DNA of 64,000 nt from Centrapalus pauciflorus (Eukaryota > Streptophyta > Magnoliopsida > Asterales > Asteraceae). The position numbers were made by a program, and so were the translations under genes. Below the pieces are notes generated by a model. It was not told the origin of the DNA. It saw only the letters and a program-made list of their open reading frames with translations, and ran no database searches. Where the stretch lies: assembly GCA_020465985.1 (NCBI GenBank), contig JAANYP010004256.1, forward strand, positions 62,001-126,000, written 5' to 3'. Below, one piece after another: positions 1-9,979 of the stretch (its first letter is position 1; each line of letters opens with the position of its first letter).

Positions 1-2
1 AA

Positions 3-197
3 CCTGTACAACACTCTCGTGCTAAACACATAGATATACAGTTTCATTTTATAAAAGATCATGTTGAAGAAAGTACTGTAGAATTACACTTTGTAAACAC
101 AGAAATTCAGATTGCCGACTTGTTCACAAAACCTTTGGATGAAAAACAATTTAATTATTTGATGAACAAGTTAGGCATGCTAAATTTATCAACATAA
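3..197 (+). CDS. Copia pol C-terminus (RNase H tail), partial
   Basis: Frame 3 is open from the window edge to TAA at 195-197. It reads the classic end of a copia RNase H domain: PVQHSRAKHIDI, then FIKDHVEE, then IADLFTKPLD, ending in a LGMLN-type motif. This region trims the RNA template during reverse transcription. Only the last 64 residues are in the window, so catalytic residues and the rest of Pol cannot be judged. The tail itself carries no break. Confidence 0.93.
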   Translation, partial: PVQHSRAKHIDIQFHFIKDHVEESTVELHFVNTEIQIADLFTKPLDEKQFNYLMNKLGMLNLST

Positions 198-717
198 ATT
201 AATTTATAATGCAATATATTTACAAAGTGTATCTGCTTTCGCAAAAGGCAAATCTTCTTTACTTAAATGTTACATTATCTAGTAATTTATGCAATGTGGT
301 TATTAATTGTAATTCTAGTCTATGTGCATTCTTTTTATGTTACTAGTTTTATCGGGACAGTTCGCCGTAAAATATCCGAGTGTTTTTCATGCTTTACTAT
401 GCACATTCGGAGGGGGGAAACAAGTTTTAGTTTGGTGTGTTTCAACTTTATTATAGTATGATTATTTAGCTTTTTATTTTTTTTTCATTTATGAAGTGTG
501 GTTTTTTTTGTGTGTTTTTTTTTTTTAATTTTCATGCATTTTTTTTTTGGTTTGCGTAGTCACGTTTTTTTTAAATATTTTATTTTATTTTATTTTTCAT
601 TTTCCTGTAAAAGTTTTAAGAAAAACCCAAAATATTTTTCTTTATTTTAAATCTAAGATATTTTGGGACTGGGTCGGGTTCCCCCTTTCCGGGTTGGGGG
701 AACCGGTTTCAAAATCT
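198..717 (+). other. Non-coding spacer between pol and leader
   Basis: No coding potential is seen. The stretch holds a polypurine run at about 408-424 (GGAGGGGGGAAACAAG), which resembles a polypurine tract, followed by long T-rich runs (about 470-600). A GGGTCGGGTT / CCGGGTTGGGG segment at 668-706 sits just upstream of the TATA motif. Confidence 0.5.
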
Positions 718-726
718 TATATATAA
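718..726 (+). promoter_or_regulatory. Putative TATA box ahead of the envelope-like ORF
   Basis: TATATATAA lies in an otherwise GC-richer patch and is followed by a pyrimidine- and CAA-rich leader at about 740-830, the look of a plant core promoter plus 5' UTR. It is 1.1 kb upstream of the first envelope-like ATG (1847). Independent transcription of that ORF is an inference. Confidence 0.4.
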
Positions 727-859
727 GCCCCCTCCAACGGTTTCCCTTTTCTAATCATCTTCTTCATCCTCCCAACCTTCTCAAAACCCCCAAAAACCTT
801 CAATCGTTTCATCAACAATCAATCAATCTTGAAGTTTAAAAGCGATATCGTTAAAGAAA

Positions 860-1841
860 GTAAGTTCTAAATGTGTTTTGATGCACGAATATTTACTTTC
901 CCTAATGATTTTGTATATCAAACACTTTTGAAATGGTGAATAAAGGGTCTTGAAGTTCAGTTGCTTCGACTTGAAGCATCTGAATATTTTCAAAAAACTC
1001 ACTTTTTGATTCATAAAGTTAAAATGAAAGTTGTTTGTTAGTTTGGGTGAAGTGGTAAAATTCTCTAAGTAAAGAACCCTTTCCCGAGAGTTACAACTCT
1101 TGAGTAAAGCGGGATTTTTCAAAAAGGGATAAATTTTTCAGTGTTCAATGGAATCTAGTTGTAATCGAGAGATTTAACTCTCGAGTACAACTAGCACTTC
1201 CTTGGTCCAAAATTTTTCTAAGTATAACTTGCGATCAAAGCTTAAACCAAGAGTTACAACTCTCGGTTAACACTTCAACCGCAAGTTACACTATGTTGGC
1301 TGAACTCCAAAATTTATTCTAAGTCTAAACTTGTGATGATGTTATACCCGAGAGTTACAACTCTTAGGCAAGGCATTAACCGAAAGTTGCTTCTTTTGAC
1401 AATATTTCTAAACATTTTCTAAGTCTTTTCTATGTTACCCGAGAGTCACAACTCTCGAATAACATTGTACCCGCAGGTTGTCAAAATATTCAAACTTAAT
1501 ACTTAAGAGTTTTAAGGTCACTCTCGATTAAAGCATCATACGAGAGTTACAACTCTCGGATGTCACGATATCAGAGAGTTGGACTTAATTTTTTTCTGGA
1601 AACTCAGTGTTGAGCTCACTTATTCAAGGGTTTTAAGTCATGTCTATAGGATGTTTCACTTAAATAAATCTGAGTTAGGACTGGTCTTGATGACTTTGGT
1701 TCTACAGATAAATTCTCTTACTGAGAATTCATCAGTAGAAGCCCTTTAACAAATCAGATTCATTCTACCTAACACATGAAACATCTTTGAATAAGTCAGA
1801 TTTGAATGTCTATATATTTCTAACTTTCATTCCGCTGACAG
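860..1841 (+). other. Putative 5'-leader intron with palindrome array
   Basis: A strong 5' splice site (AAA|GTAAGT at 860) and a strong 3' site bound this interval. The 3' end is pyrimidine-rich, with a CTAAC branch-like motif near 1820 and CTGACAG ending at 1841. The envelope-like ATG follows at 1847. The interior is non-coding and contains six near-identical 18-bp interrupted palindromes. Splicing is inferred from sequence only. Confidence 0.4.
1085..1558 (+). repeat. Six-copy array of CGAGAGTTACAACTCTCG palindromes
   Basis: Copies start at 1085, 1166, 1248, 1349, 1440 and 1541, spaced roughly 80-100 bp. Each has 8-bp arms (CGAGAGTT / AACTCTCG) around a 2-nt centre; copies 5 and 6 keep both arms intact or nearly so. 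Copy 2 is nested in a longer palindrome at 1155-1194 with CTAGTTGTA / TACAACTAG outer arms. Unrelated sequence lies between copies. Confidence 0.88.
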
Positions 1842-1846
1842 GTACA

Positions 1847-4800
1847 ATGACATCTCAATTGCATTCTGTAGAAAATGAATCTCAACCCAGCCTCCAACAC
1901 TCTGATCCTCATTAGTCATATGATGAGGGACTCACCTCCGGATCAGTTTCCCACCCTCCTTGAGCCTCAGAACAGATATTTCTCAAAACCTTCTGGCTCA
2001 AGATCAAACCAAACAATTTCTTACTTGACCCCAAATTTCTAAATAAGACTGAAGAAGACCCATACCTCCGCCTATCAAACTAGGTAGTCGAGGAAATCCT
2101 ACCGAGCCACAAAATTTCTTTCGCTTTATCCAGCCGACCGAGGCCACGACCATCACAAGTCTATCTCCAACAGTTCTAGAACTCACTAACCTATCACCCA
2201 GATCCAAAAAATGAACACATAGTTGGAGATATCGAGGATCATTCCATAGAAATCACATTTCAAAAATTCAGACGGTTCCTAGAGCTTCCACGTCCTCGCA
2301 ATTTCCTTGGTAAAGAAGACTATGATGAAGAGCTCACCGAGGAACAAATTTTTCATGAGATCCATCAACTGGGATATGACGGATCACTCGATAAAGCTTC
2401 ATAGTTTTTTCGGACGATGACTGTTAGGGCCTTGGTACTACATGTACTCTATCCTTGACAAGTGCCTAACAGTCAAGGCTACTGAAACCGATCGTGCCAG
2501 CCTTCGCATCTTCTGCAGTGTTGCCTACAAGCGACACCATAACTATATGCCTGGACACTATGGACCGAGCTAATCGAAGTTATTCAAGCAAAAGGAACAA
2601 GGCATGTGCGAAAATTCACACCTGCTCAAAGAATCCTGCAAATGATCACCGCGTATTTGATGAGTAAAATTCCCGAGATCAGACGCAGAGACCACGAGAT
2701 GGCTGTAAGGGACTTCCAGATTAAGTACATTCATGATCTCATCACTCCACCAGGAATCCCGGTCTTACCCCTAACTGAAGAGCTACTTGCATTCGCCAAT
2801 CCCGAGTCTCATGAGCTTAAGGAATTTAGAGAGAGATATGCTGCTCCAATGGCCTAGCCAGAACCGACTGAGCTGCCTAAGGAGCTCACCCGAGAGGATA
2901 GGTTTAGGGGGAGCTGTGAAAAAAAAATGAACAAGTGAGGGTTGAAGCGGGTAGGGAGCCTGAGGCTGAACAAGCAGAGAGGGGGAGTGAGGATACTTAA
3001 TTAGCTCACTCACCACCACTCAGAATACCATCACCTCTCTCTCACGATGATGATAATAATGACGATGATGAGACTCCTTCGGCTCCCATTCCAACACATT
3101 TACTCGCTTCTTTGCGAGAAATTATCAAGAGCCAATGGGGAGTAAGAACTATAGTTGAGAGCATCCATCCCTCTATAAGTAGGGCTCCCATATATGCTAC
3201 TGACGCCCATTGTTAGGTGCCAGTATTGAAGAAGTCGCCACCAACCCAGTGGCGCAAGCACAAACCCCACCCATCCACCCACCAGCTTCTCATCAAGCCT
3301 GTGTTTCATTTTCTCACGGAGATTTAGCACATCCACTATCGACAACTCATTTAGAGTTTGTCGATATTAAACAAGTTGGACAACTGCCCCTATCACCGAC
3401 TTTACTTCAAGCACAATCGAGTCTAGATCCAGTTGAACATGAAATATCCTTGGCTAGGACACATGAGTCGCTTCACTCGCAACATTCTGCGTGACGTATA
3501 GAACACTCGGAGCCGTGCAAACTACAAGTCAGCCCGTGATGAATATTGGAAGTCCTGTCATGGCCACCTCACCACCACCCGTGAACACAAGCCATAAAGG
3601 GATCTCTTCTGAGACACCCTCTATGCAAACGGAAAGCCTAAGTGGCTCCGGTTCTCACAAGGACTGCACGTCCAAATCGGAATTCACTGAGTTCGAGGCC
3701 CTCATGTCACAGTAACTTAGTGACATGTATACGTTCATGATGCAGACCCCAGCCAAAGCTGACATCCCAACTCTCGATGATGCAAAATGTTCTTTCCACT
3801 CTCTACTCAAAGCATCTCCCCATCTTTCATCTATAAATGCATTGATACTAGAAATCCTGAACAACGAAGCATCTGGATCTTCTAGCCAACATGATCTGCT
3901 AGTTCAACAAATGGGTGAGCACCTAAAAGTAATAACTGATTCATGCCACGTCTCCGCCCAAGGCATGAAATGAAAACATGATGATCAGGATTATCCTGAT
4001 CAGCATGAGGGGGAGAAACAAGGGCTAGGGCGACCGGGAAAGCTCCAATGATCTTTGAACAACCTCCATCTAGTCCAAGACTATTAGCATCAGCACAACA
4101 ACCGTCTCACCAAGCACCATAACAATCATCCGCAGGTCTCCCTATTGAGTCTCTTGAGGAATCAAAATCAAGAGCTCAGCTAGCACTCACAGTTTGGGAG
4201 GATCCGAATCAAGTACCAACGTTTGCTAAAGACGAAGAAATTCTTGTTACCGCTGTTCCTCTGAGGACCTTTGATCCTGACGACATTATTATTTCAGATT
4301 CTGATGAAGAGGAACAGGAGGTGAGAGAGGTTCAAATTAAAGAGACGTTAAGGATAGAGTATGCTGGTGAGGAAGGTGTAGCTCCAGATGAATTTGATTT
4401 TGAAATTCCTTCTGATGATCCGGTATCTACTCCACCAATCTCAACTCAAGCTCCTTCTTAACCAGTCCATCCAACTTTCACCAGTTCAATGAGGATCCCT
4501 GTTATTCCTGATCAATATTTTGAACCAGCGGAGTCTTCTCGTCGATTCCCAATATTCCAAGAAAGATCAGAGATTCCAACTTCATCCTCTGTCGCCCTAA
4601 ATGTACTGAAAGAGATCACGAGGCTGCAAGCAGGAATGTCTGGAGGTGCTAGTTCTTCTCAAAAGCGAGAGGAACGATACACTGAAAAACTGACTGCCCA
4701 AGCTATCGATTGGGTGAAGCAGAGGGTACGGAGTCCTTATATGGAAAAGAAGTACATGAAAATGTTTGTGAGGGAAGTGAAGACTATCAGAGCCGACTTG

Positions 4801-5571
4801 TTTTGGTCACTTGTAGGAATGGAATAGAGGGATAGATTAGTATACGTTGATATGGTTGGGACTCTCAGAAAAAGCAGAGATGCAGTGAGAAATAGATCAC
4901 CAAAAGTCAAAGTCATTCAGATTAAGTTTGATAAATTCTTGAGTATCTTCTACCCAATCTCTCAAGTCAAACGAGAAGACAGGTCATTCTCAGAATTCTC
5001 AAAAGCAGATTTTGCTAACTTGTTCTTACAGGACCTGGAATTCTTATACCTACATCTTTTGCACAATAAAAGCATGAATCCGATCACAAGAAATGCTCAG
5101 AGATGTATTGTCAAGTTTCTACACTGAAATCTCACACTGTCACTGATTTTTGATTTTCAAATGGCGTTAGAGGCTAGACAAAGAAAAGTGAATTTACTTG
5201 CTCTGAACCAAGACACTCCAGGACTTAAACGTTTACCAGTTTCCAAGGTTACCAGCTCACCAACTATCAGAGTCGTCTATCTTAATTCACAGAAGAAAAA
5301 GACATTCATGAGAAGAGATGAGCTAGAGAAGTATTCAGATGGTACATTGTATATGGTGCGAAAGATGCTTATGATCAGAATTGACAATCTAAAGGAAGCA
5401 TTTAAGCAGGAGGAGAGGAAATGGGAACTCAAGACAATATTACAGCTAGCCAGAGATTTCCAAAAAGAAGTCCGAGACAAGGTGGAATATCGAATGACAA
5501 TCAGACGTCTTGACAAGTATTTTGATCAAAGAAAGTTAGTGACAAACTTAAAGTCACAATCTGAAAGCTAA
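1847..5571 (+). pseudogene. Envelope-like ORF of a Sirevirus-type element, decayed
   Basis: The reading starts at ATG 1847 and hits a first stop at 1913-1915, with many later stops and frame changes. Recognisable blocks follow in order: a conserved N-terminal domain (about 2220-2400), an open segment at 2606-2857, Ser/Pro/Thr-rich linkers at 3210-3973, an acidic Asp/Glu stretch (about 4255-4440), and basic, helix-prone C-terminal segments at 4489-4827, 4852-5127 and 5161-5571. The position between pol and the 3' LTR matches the envelope-like ORF of Sireviruses. No signal peptide or transmembrane segment is evident. The biochemical role of such ORFs is unproven, and this copy is clearly dead. 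Confidence 0.6.
5161..5571 (+). CDS. C-terminal open segment of the envelope-like ORF
   Basis: An open 136-codon segment of basic, helix-prone composition. It carries a KYSDGTL motif followed by charged helices rich in Lys, Glu and Arg (about residues 58-125). It ends 16 nt before the 3' LTR, as expected for the last ORF of the element. I recognise it only as a member of the plant retroelement ORF family that precedes the 3' LTR in Asteraceae copia elements. The ATG is simply the first in frame; the original protein started far upstream. Confidence 0.55.
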   Translation: MALEARQRKVNLLALNQDTPGLKRLPVSKVTSSPTIRVVYLNSQKKKTFMRRDELEKYSDGTLYMVRKMLMIRIDNLKEAFKQEERKWELKTILQLARDFQKEVRDKVEYRMTIRRLDKYFDQRKLVTNLKSQSES

Positions 5572-5587
5572 TCACAAAGTGGGAGAA

Positions 5588-5900
5588 TGTTAGATCTAGA
5601 TCTTGTGATAGTTTCAATGTCAAAAATGTAATAGATTGATCTTTGTTTTGTGGCAAAAGAGTAAAGATTCAAACTTATATGTAAATGGGTCAAATACCTA
5701 ATAGGTCAACCCATGGGTCAAATAGTTAGAGTTTGGATCCAAGTCATCTATGTTCGCTTATAAATAGAATGTAATACGTTTATGTTTTTCTACTTCAAGT
5801 TGTTATCGTACGAAGCATATTGTAGACTATTGGTTTTAATTCAACTTTGCTTACATTGTTCTTAAGGTATTATCTTGTTCATCATATTCATATTAATATT
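5588..5900 (+). repeat. 3' LTR of Copia-0 (right edge approximate)
   Basis: It starts TGTTAGATC directly after the purine-rich AAAGTGGGAGAA (polypurine tract, 5576-5587). A TATAAATA box at 5759-5766 fits an LTR promoter. The end is uncertain; CA-ending candidates occur near 5890. Confidence 0.6.
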
Positions 5901-5950
5901 CATAATGTTCTTGATGTTCGTGATATATACATGATAATTATTGAATGCAT

Positions 5951-6260
5951 AACTTAAAATGGGAATTACGGTTAGGTAGGGTATGGAAGGTTAGGATGGG
6001 TGAGATAAGGCAAGGTAGTATGGGTCAGTAGGGATGAGTGGCTTGGGGTAGGGTAGGGTAGTGTAGGATTGGGATGGGATGGGAATGGGGTGGGGGTAGG
6101 GGTAGGGTAAATTAGGATGTGTGAGTGGGGTATGGAAGGTGAGGATAGGATAGACTGGGTGGGGTGGGAAAGGGTAAGGTGGGGTATGGTTAGGTAGATA
6201 GGGTGAGTGTGGATGGGTAAGGCGGGGTATGGTAGGGTCGGTATGGTATGTAGTGTCGAC
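5951..6260 (+). repeat. G-rich GGGTA/GGGAT minisatellite-like tract
   Basis: About 300 bp of degenerate GGGTAGGGTA, GGGATGGGAT and GGTATGG units on the + strand. The densest part (6071-6108) has seven G-runs of three or more separated by 1-3 nt, a clear G-quadruplex candidate. No ORF of interest is present. Confidence 0.8.
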
Positions 6261-6447
6261 AGGATAAAAACGTATTATGGGAATGGAATCTCACTTCTTT
6301 ACCTGTTATGTAAGATAATAAATTCCAATGAAAGAGGAAAATTTTATGTCATAAGGAATTCTCTTTTGTTTTCCTTTAGCCAACCAAACATACAAAGGAA
6401 AGATATTTTCAATTTAATTCTATAGATTCCTTGAGGATTTTGTAAAA

Positions 6448-8405
6448 CAAATAGGTTCTTAGAGATCCATACGAAAGATAACGAGAGGATTTGAGAAAGT
6501 ATGTCCTTCTTAAAGAGCTCATCCAACTGATCTAAAAGAGTGTGCACCACCTTCATGGTCGTTTCAGAGGGATGTACAATAGGGTCGACAACATATGGCC
6601 TCCAAATTCACAGGGACTAATAGTTATAAAAAGAATGAGTAGGATTCAGGACCTGAAATTCGAAGAGAATGTTTGGCAATATTATTATAACTTATTAGAT
6701 AACCAGTCAAAGTTTCTTTTATTTTTTATATGGACCAAATATGACATTTGATGTATAAAAAAAAATTCTAATAAAGACCTTTCACATAATTTACTTTGAG
6801 TATTAGTTTCTTATTAAAATTTTAAGTGTTTTAAACTAAATCAAATACCATTTAAAGTATTATGGAATACATCATGAACACGTAATATTTTGTATTTCAT
6901 GCACATCAACTTTACCTAATAAAGTTAAGTATCAAAATGACTAATTTACCAACTAAAATTGTTGTATTTACAAGTCTACTTTGTAATTACGTGTACATAG
7001 CCTCTGAAATCGATAAGACAACACTGACCATTTTATTACGCGAGTTCATACAAACCAAAGCACAACGTATCAAATTGCCAGAAAAGCTTTGCATACGAAA
7101 CAACATACAAGATCAAATAGTGATGGAGAAAGAAGGAAAAAAGAACAACCTTATCCTGTCTTGTAACTTTTCACCAGTTTTAAAATACTGGTCCATAACT
7201 CAACCCCTAGCCTCTATGATGAAATAAATGACCAATCTATTTTATGATAGCCTCATAGATCAAACAAAAACCAAACCAACATTTACATCTTTTTTAATAT
7301 ATTGATTTTAGTCGGAAGACTTTTCTCCAAACAAAAAATTGTTATAGGAGCATATTGATTACATATATTATAACTTAAGCTATTAAAGTTTCTAAAAGAT
7401 TAGTTTTTAATATTAGTTTATATGTTAGTTAATAACCTAATTACATAAATCATGCAATTTGTTACCAAAATTGGTATACACGTGTATGAAGAATACATGT
7501 GTACACATAATTCATCACATCCTCTACATATACGTTGTGTTCTTGAAGATCGAGTTGAAATGGAGAGAAATAGAAGGGAAGGAAAGTAAATGAGAGGATA
7601 GAAGAAGGGAGAAATGTTCTACAAATGTCTTTAGGAAAGGATGCTAAAGGAAAGAAACAACTCAAAATTCAATCCGTCCATTTTACGAAAGAAAAAAGGA
7701 AATCAGTGTAAACGTTATCACGCCTGTACTCATTCTCATACTCACCTTTGCATTTTCTCTTCCTTTATCTTCAATGATGACTTTGTGGAAAATAACGTCG
7801 AACAATCCTCGACAAACATCCCTAAAATCCAAACTACTTTATCATTTATGAGCCAACTTTTAACTTACCAAATTAATCACTTGAATTCAATTTATTTGTT
7901 GCTCTTTACAATTGTTACAACGTTGCCTTATGACTTTGTAAATTACATTGGTTTTAATATCTGACAACATATGTTATAGTTAGTATTTTAAAGGACAAAT
8001 CGTAAAATAGAAGAAACGTGAACCGGTACCATCCAAGTTGGCTTTTTTATTTTGATTTTCTTAATTTTTTTTTGTATACGTTGCTTCCTTTTTGTTTTTT
8101 TATTGCATTATAAAAGTTTAGCCAAGAAAATATAAAAATGTGGAACTATACCAAACCAAACTAATACCATACGAGTCGTCTGTTTTTTCTCTTTTTTTTT
8201 TTTTTGAATGACTGATTTTATAAGAAGGCTAGCAAGACACTAAAAGAAAAATTATTACAAGACAGAAGTGACAAACATAGGACTTTGAAGTCATCCTACC
8301 CAATTCACCTTTTTAATTCTACTTCTATGAGAGACCTGAAATAAGACTGAGTCAAAATTTTGTCCAAAGAGGACGTAGTTCCTAGGTTTCATCTTGCTAA
8401 AGATC
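6448..8405. repeat. Block R, copy 1 (segmental duplicate)
   Basis: This matches 24210-24500, 28262-29197 and 30571-31395 in order, with insertions only in the second copy, and a shorter relative occurs at 41336-41440. A shared ~96-codon reading frame (6937-7227) is recognisable in both copies, but I assign no function to it. From ~8180 the block is the 3' end of a minus-strand LINE: a T-run at 8188-8203 on the + strand equals its poly(A). At ~8405 it switches abruptly to HAD-gene intron sequence. Confidence 0.75.
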
Positions 8406-8466
8406 ATGCCATTCTTGTATTTTAGATACGATTCACTTAGATATTGAACATGTACTACATTATTCA

Positions 8467-9979
8467 TGTAGCACCCTCCAAACCCGATTAAAAGTCATGT
8501 CATTTACAATACACAGATGGCAATAACACATAAAATATCCATTACACAATGTCAGAGGTTTATACAAACACTGTTAATTAAGACATTTTAACACAATGTA
8601 AACAACATTGTTTAACTGCTAACCCCGCGTACATATTCCCGAAACCCAGATATCCAAATACAAAAGCCCGATACAAATAACACACTGAGATACACATCTC
8701 AATTGGGGAAACTCCTCCCCCTGCAGCCAAGTCACGCCCGTGGAGGCTAGCAAGAATAATAAGCTCATCAGCGACCTGACAATAATCACAACCACACACA
8801 CACACAAACACACACACACCCTACACAGGGTTAAACAGAGCTACTCAGCTCTCGCGATAACCCATCGTGATCATCACTATAATGGATCTCGTTCACAACT
8901 CATTATACATACACATGTATCATTTAATATAAAAAAAGGTAAGATCATACCTGAGGGTAGCTCGTAGTGCCCACAATATCATCACAGTTAGTATATACAC
9001 ATATAAAGTATAAACACTGTAAGATGCAAAAGAGGCGACATGTCTTTCAAAAGAACTCGTGTACTCACCCGGATCACCTAGCTAACTATTACTAGTCCCG
9101 TGGACCCAATTCTCTCTCGACCTGATCTCTGTCAATCCCTATATACACAATGAATCTTCCCAGATTAATCTCAATTCACAGACAAACCCTATATATCCCA
9201 TAATCAATAACATAACTAACTGACCCCAAAAAAGTAACACCATAAAGGCCCCCATGGTCTAAAAATCCCAATTTGGCAAGATAAGGTTGGTCGTGGCCGC
9301 ACTCGCCCCAACATAGTCGCGTTTCGCATCCCGGTCTCATCGTGGGGAGCGCTCATAACGGGGGCTGTGCACATGAATCCTAGACCGCGCTCGACCCCGT
9401 GCTACTCTTCGTGGCCACGCTCAAACCATCGCGATCATGACGACGAGTTGCAGTGTATGTGATTTTAAGCAGCAAGCTTTAGCCTCCATATCTGAAATTG
9501 GTTGTGGAGATCCAACCTTCATCTTCATAATTGTGTTCTTGAGCTCAAGAAGGTAAGAAACCTATGATTTGATCCCTAAAATTCGTGTGATATCTTGTGG
9601 AGTTGTGAGAATCGGCTTTTAAGCCTATTAGATGATTATGTATCTATTTCATATGTCTTGATGGTTGAGAATCGAAGTTATGGGAGTTTTTCACTGAACA
9701 GAGTTTTTCACTGAACGAAGAACAGGAATGAACCAGATGCGCCGGAGCGGTCGCGATCTTGGGAGCGCGATCGTGACGCAACCAGTGCGGGCGCGACTGC
9801 GATGTGGGGGAGAGCGCGGGCTTCGATGGTGGGGTTTGGGTCGGGTTCTGTTTCGGGTTTGGGGATCTGTTGGGGTGCTTCTTGGGTCCGTTTGGGGTTG
9901 TTTTGGGTCTGATTTAGTTATGGGTCTGTTGTGAGTCTGCTGTATGTATCTGTGTTCACGAGTTTGTGTTAATAGTTTG
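8467..9979. other. Left part of the outer element
   Basis: Non-coding. It contains a short CA microsatellite (about 8791-8820), an unusually GC-rich patch (about 9290-9430 and 9730-9850) with many CG dinucleotides, and TATA-like AT stretches. Its left end resembles the reverse complement of the segment ending at 20447. It stops at the gypsy target site GTTTG (9975-9979). Confidence 0.6.

Larger units (their letters stand above)
1..5900 (+). mobile_element. Sirevirus-like Ty1/copia element, 3' half (Copia-0)
   Basis: The order of parts is pol C-terminus (3-197), long non-coding leader, decayed envelope-like ORF (1847-5571), purine tract, then a 3' LTR starting at 5588. Pol followed by an envelope-like ORF is the known layout of Sireviruses. 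The 5' part lies outside the window. The right LTR edge is approximate because no 5' LTR is available for comparison. Several GGGGGAG-type purine runs (near 412-420, 2978-2985 and 4008-4014) resemble the multiple polypurine tracts reported for Sireviruses. Confidence 0.75.

Noticed and set aside
1085..1558. CRISPR-like array (regularly spaced palindromic repeats)
   Set aside because: The host is clearly a plant genome, repeats are only 18 bp with variable spacing, and no Cas context exists; better explained as a retroelement leader motif.
6937..7227. 96-codon ORF in block R, with a homologous frame at 28419-28709
   Set aside because: Shared because the block is duplicated. No domain is recognised, the N- and C-termini differ by frame changes, and block R is LINE-associated repeat sequence.
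8578..8967. Cys/Val-rich ORFs near the CA repeat (8578-8819 minus, 8740-8967 plus)
   Set aside because: Generated by the CA/GT microsatellite inside the outer LTR-type element; no domain.
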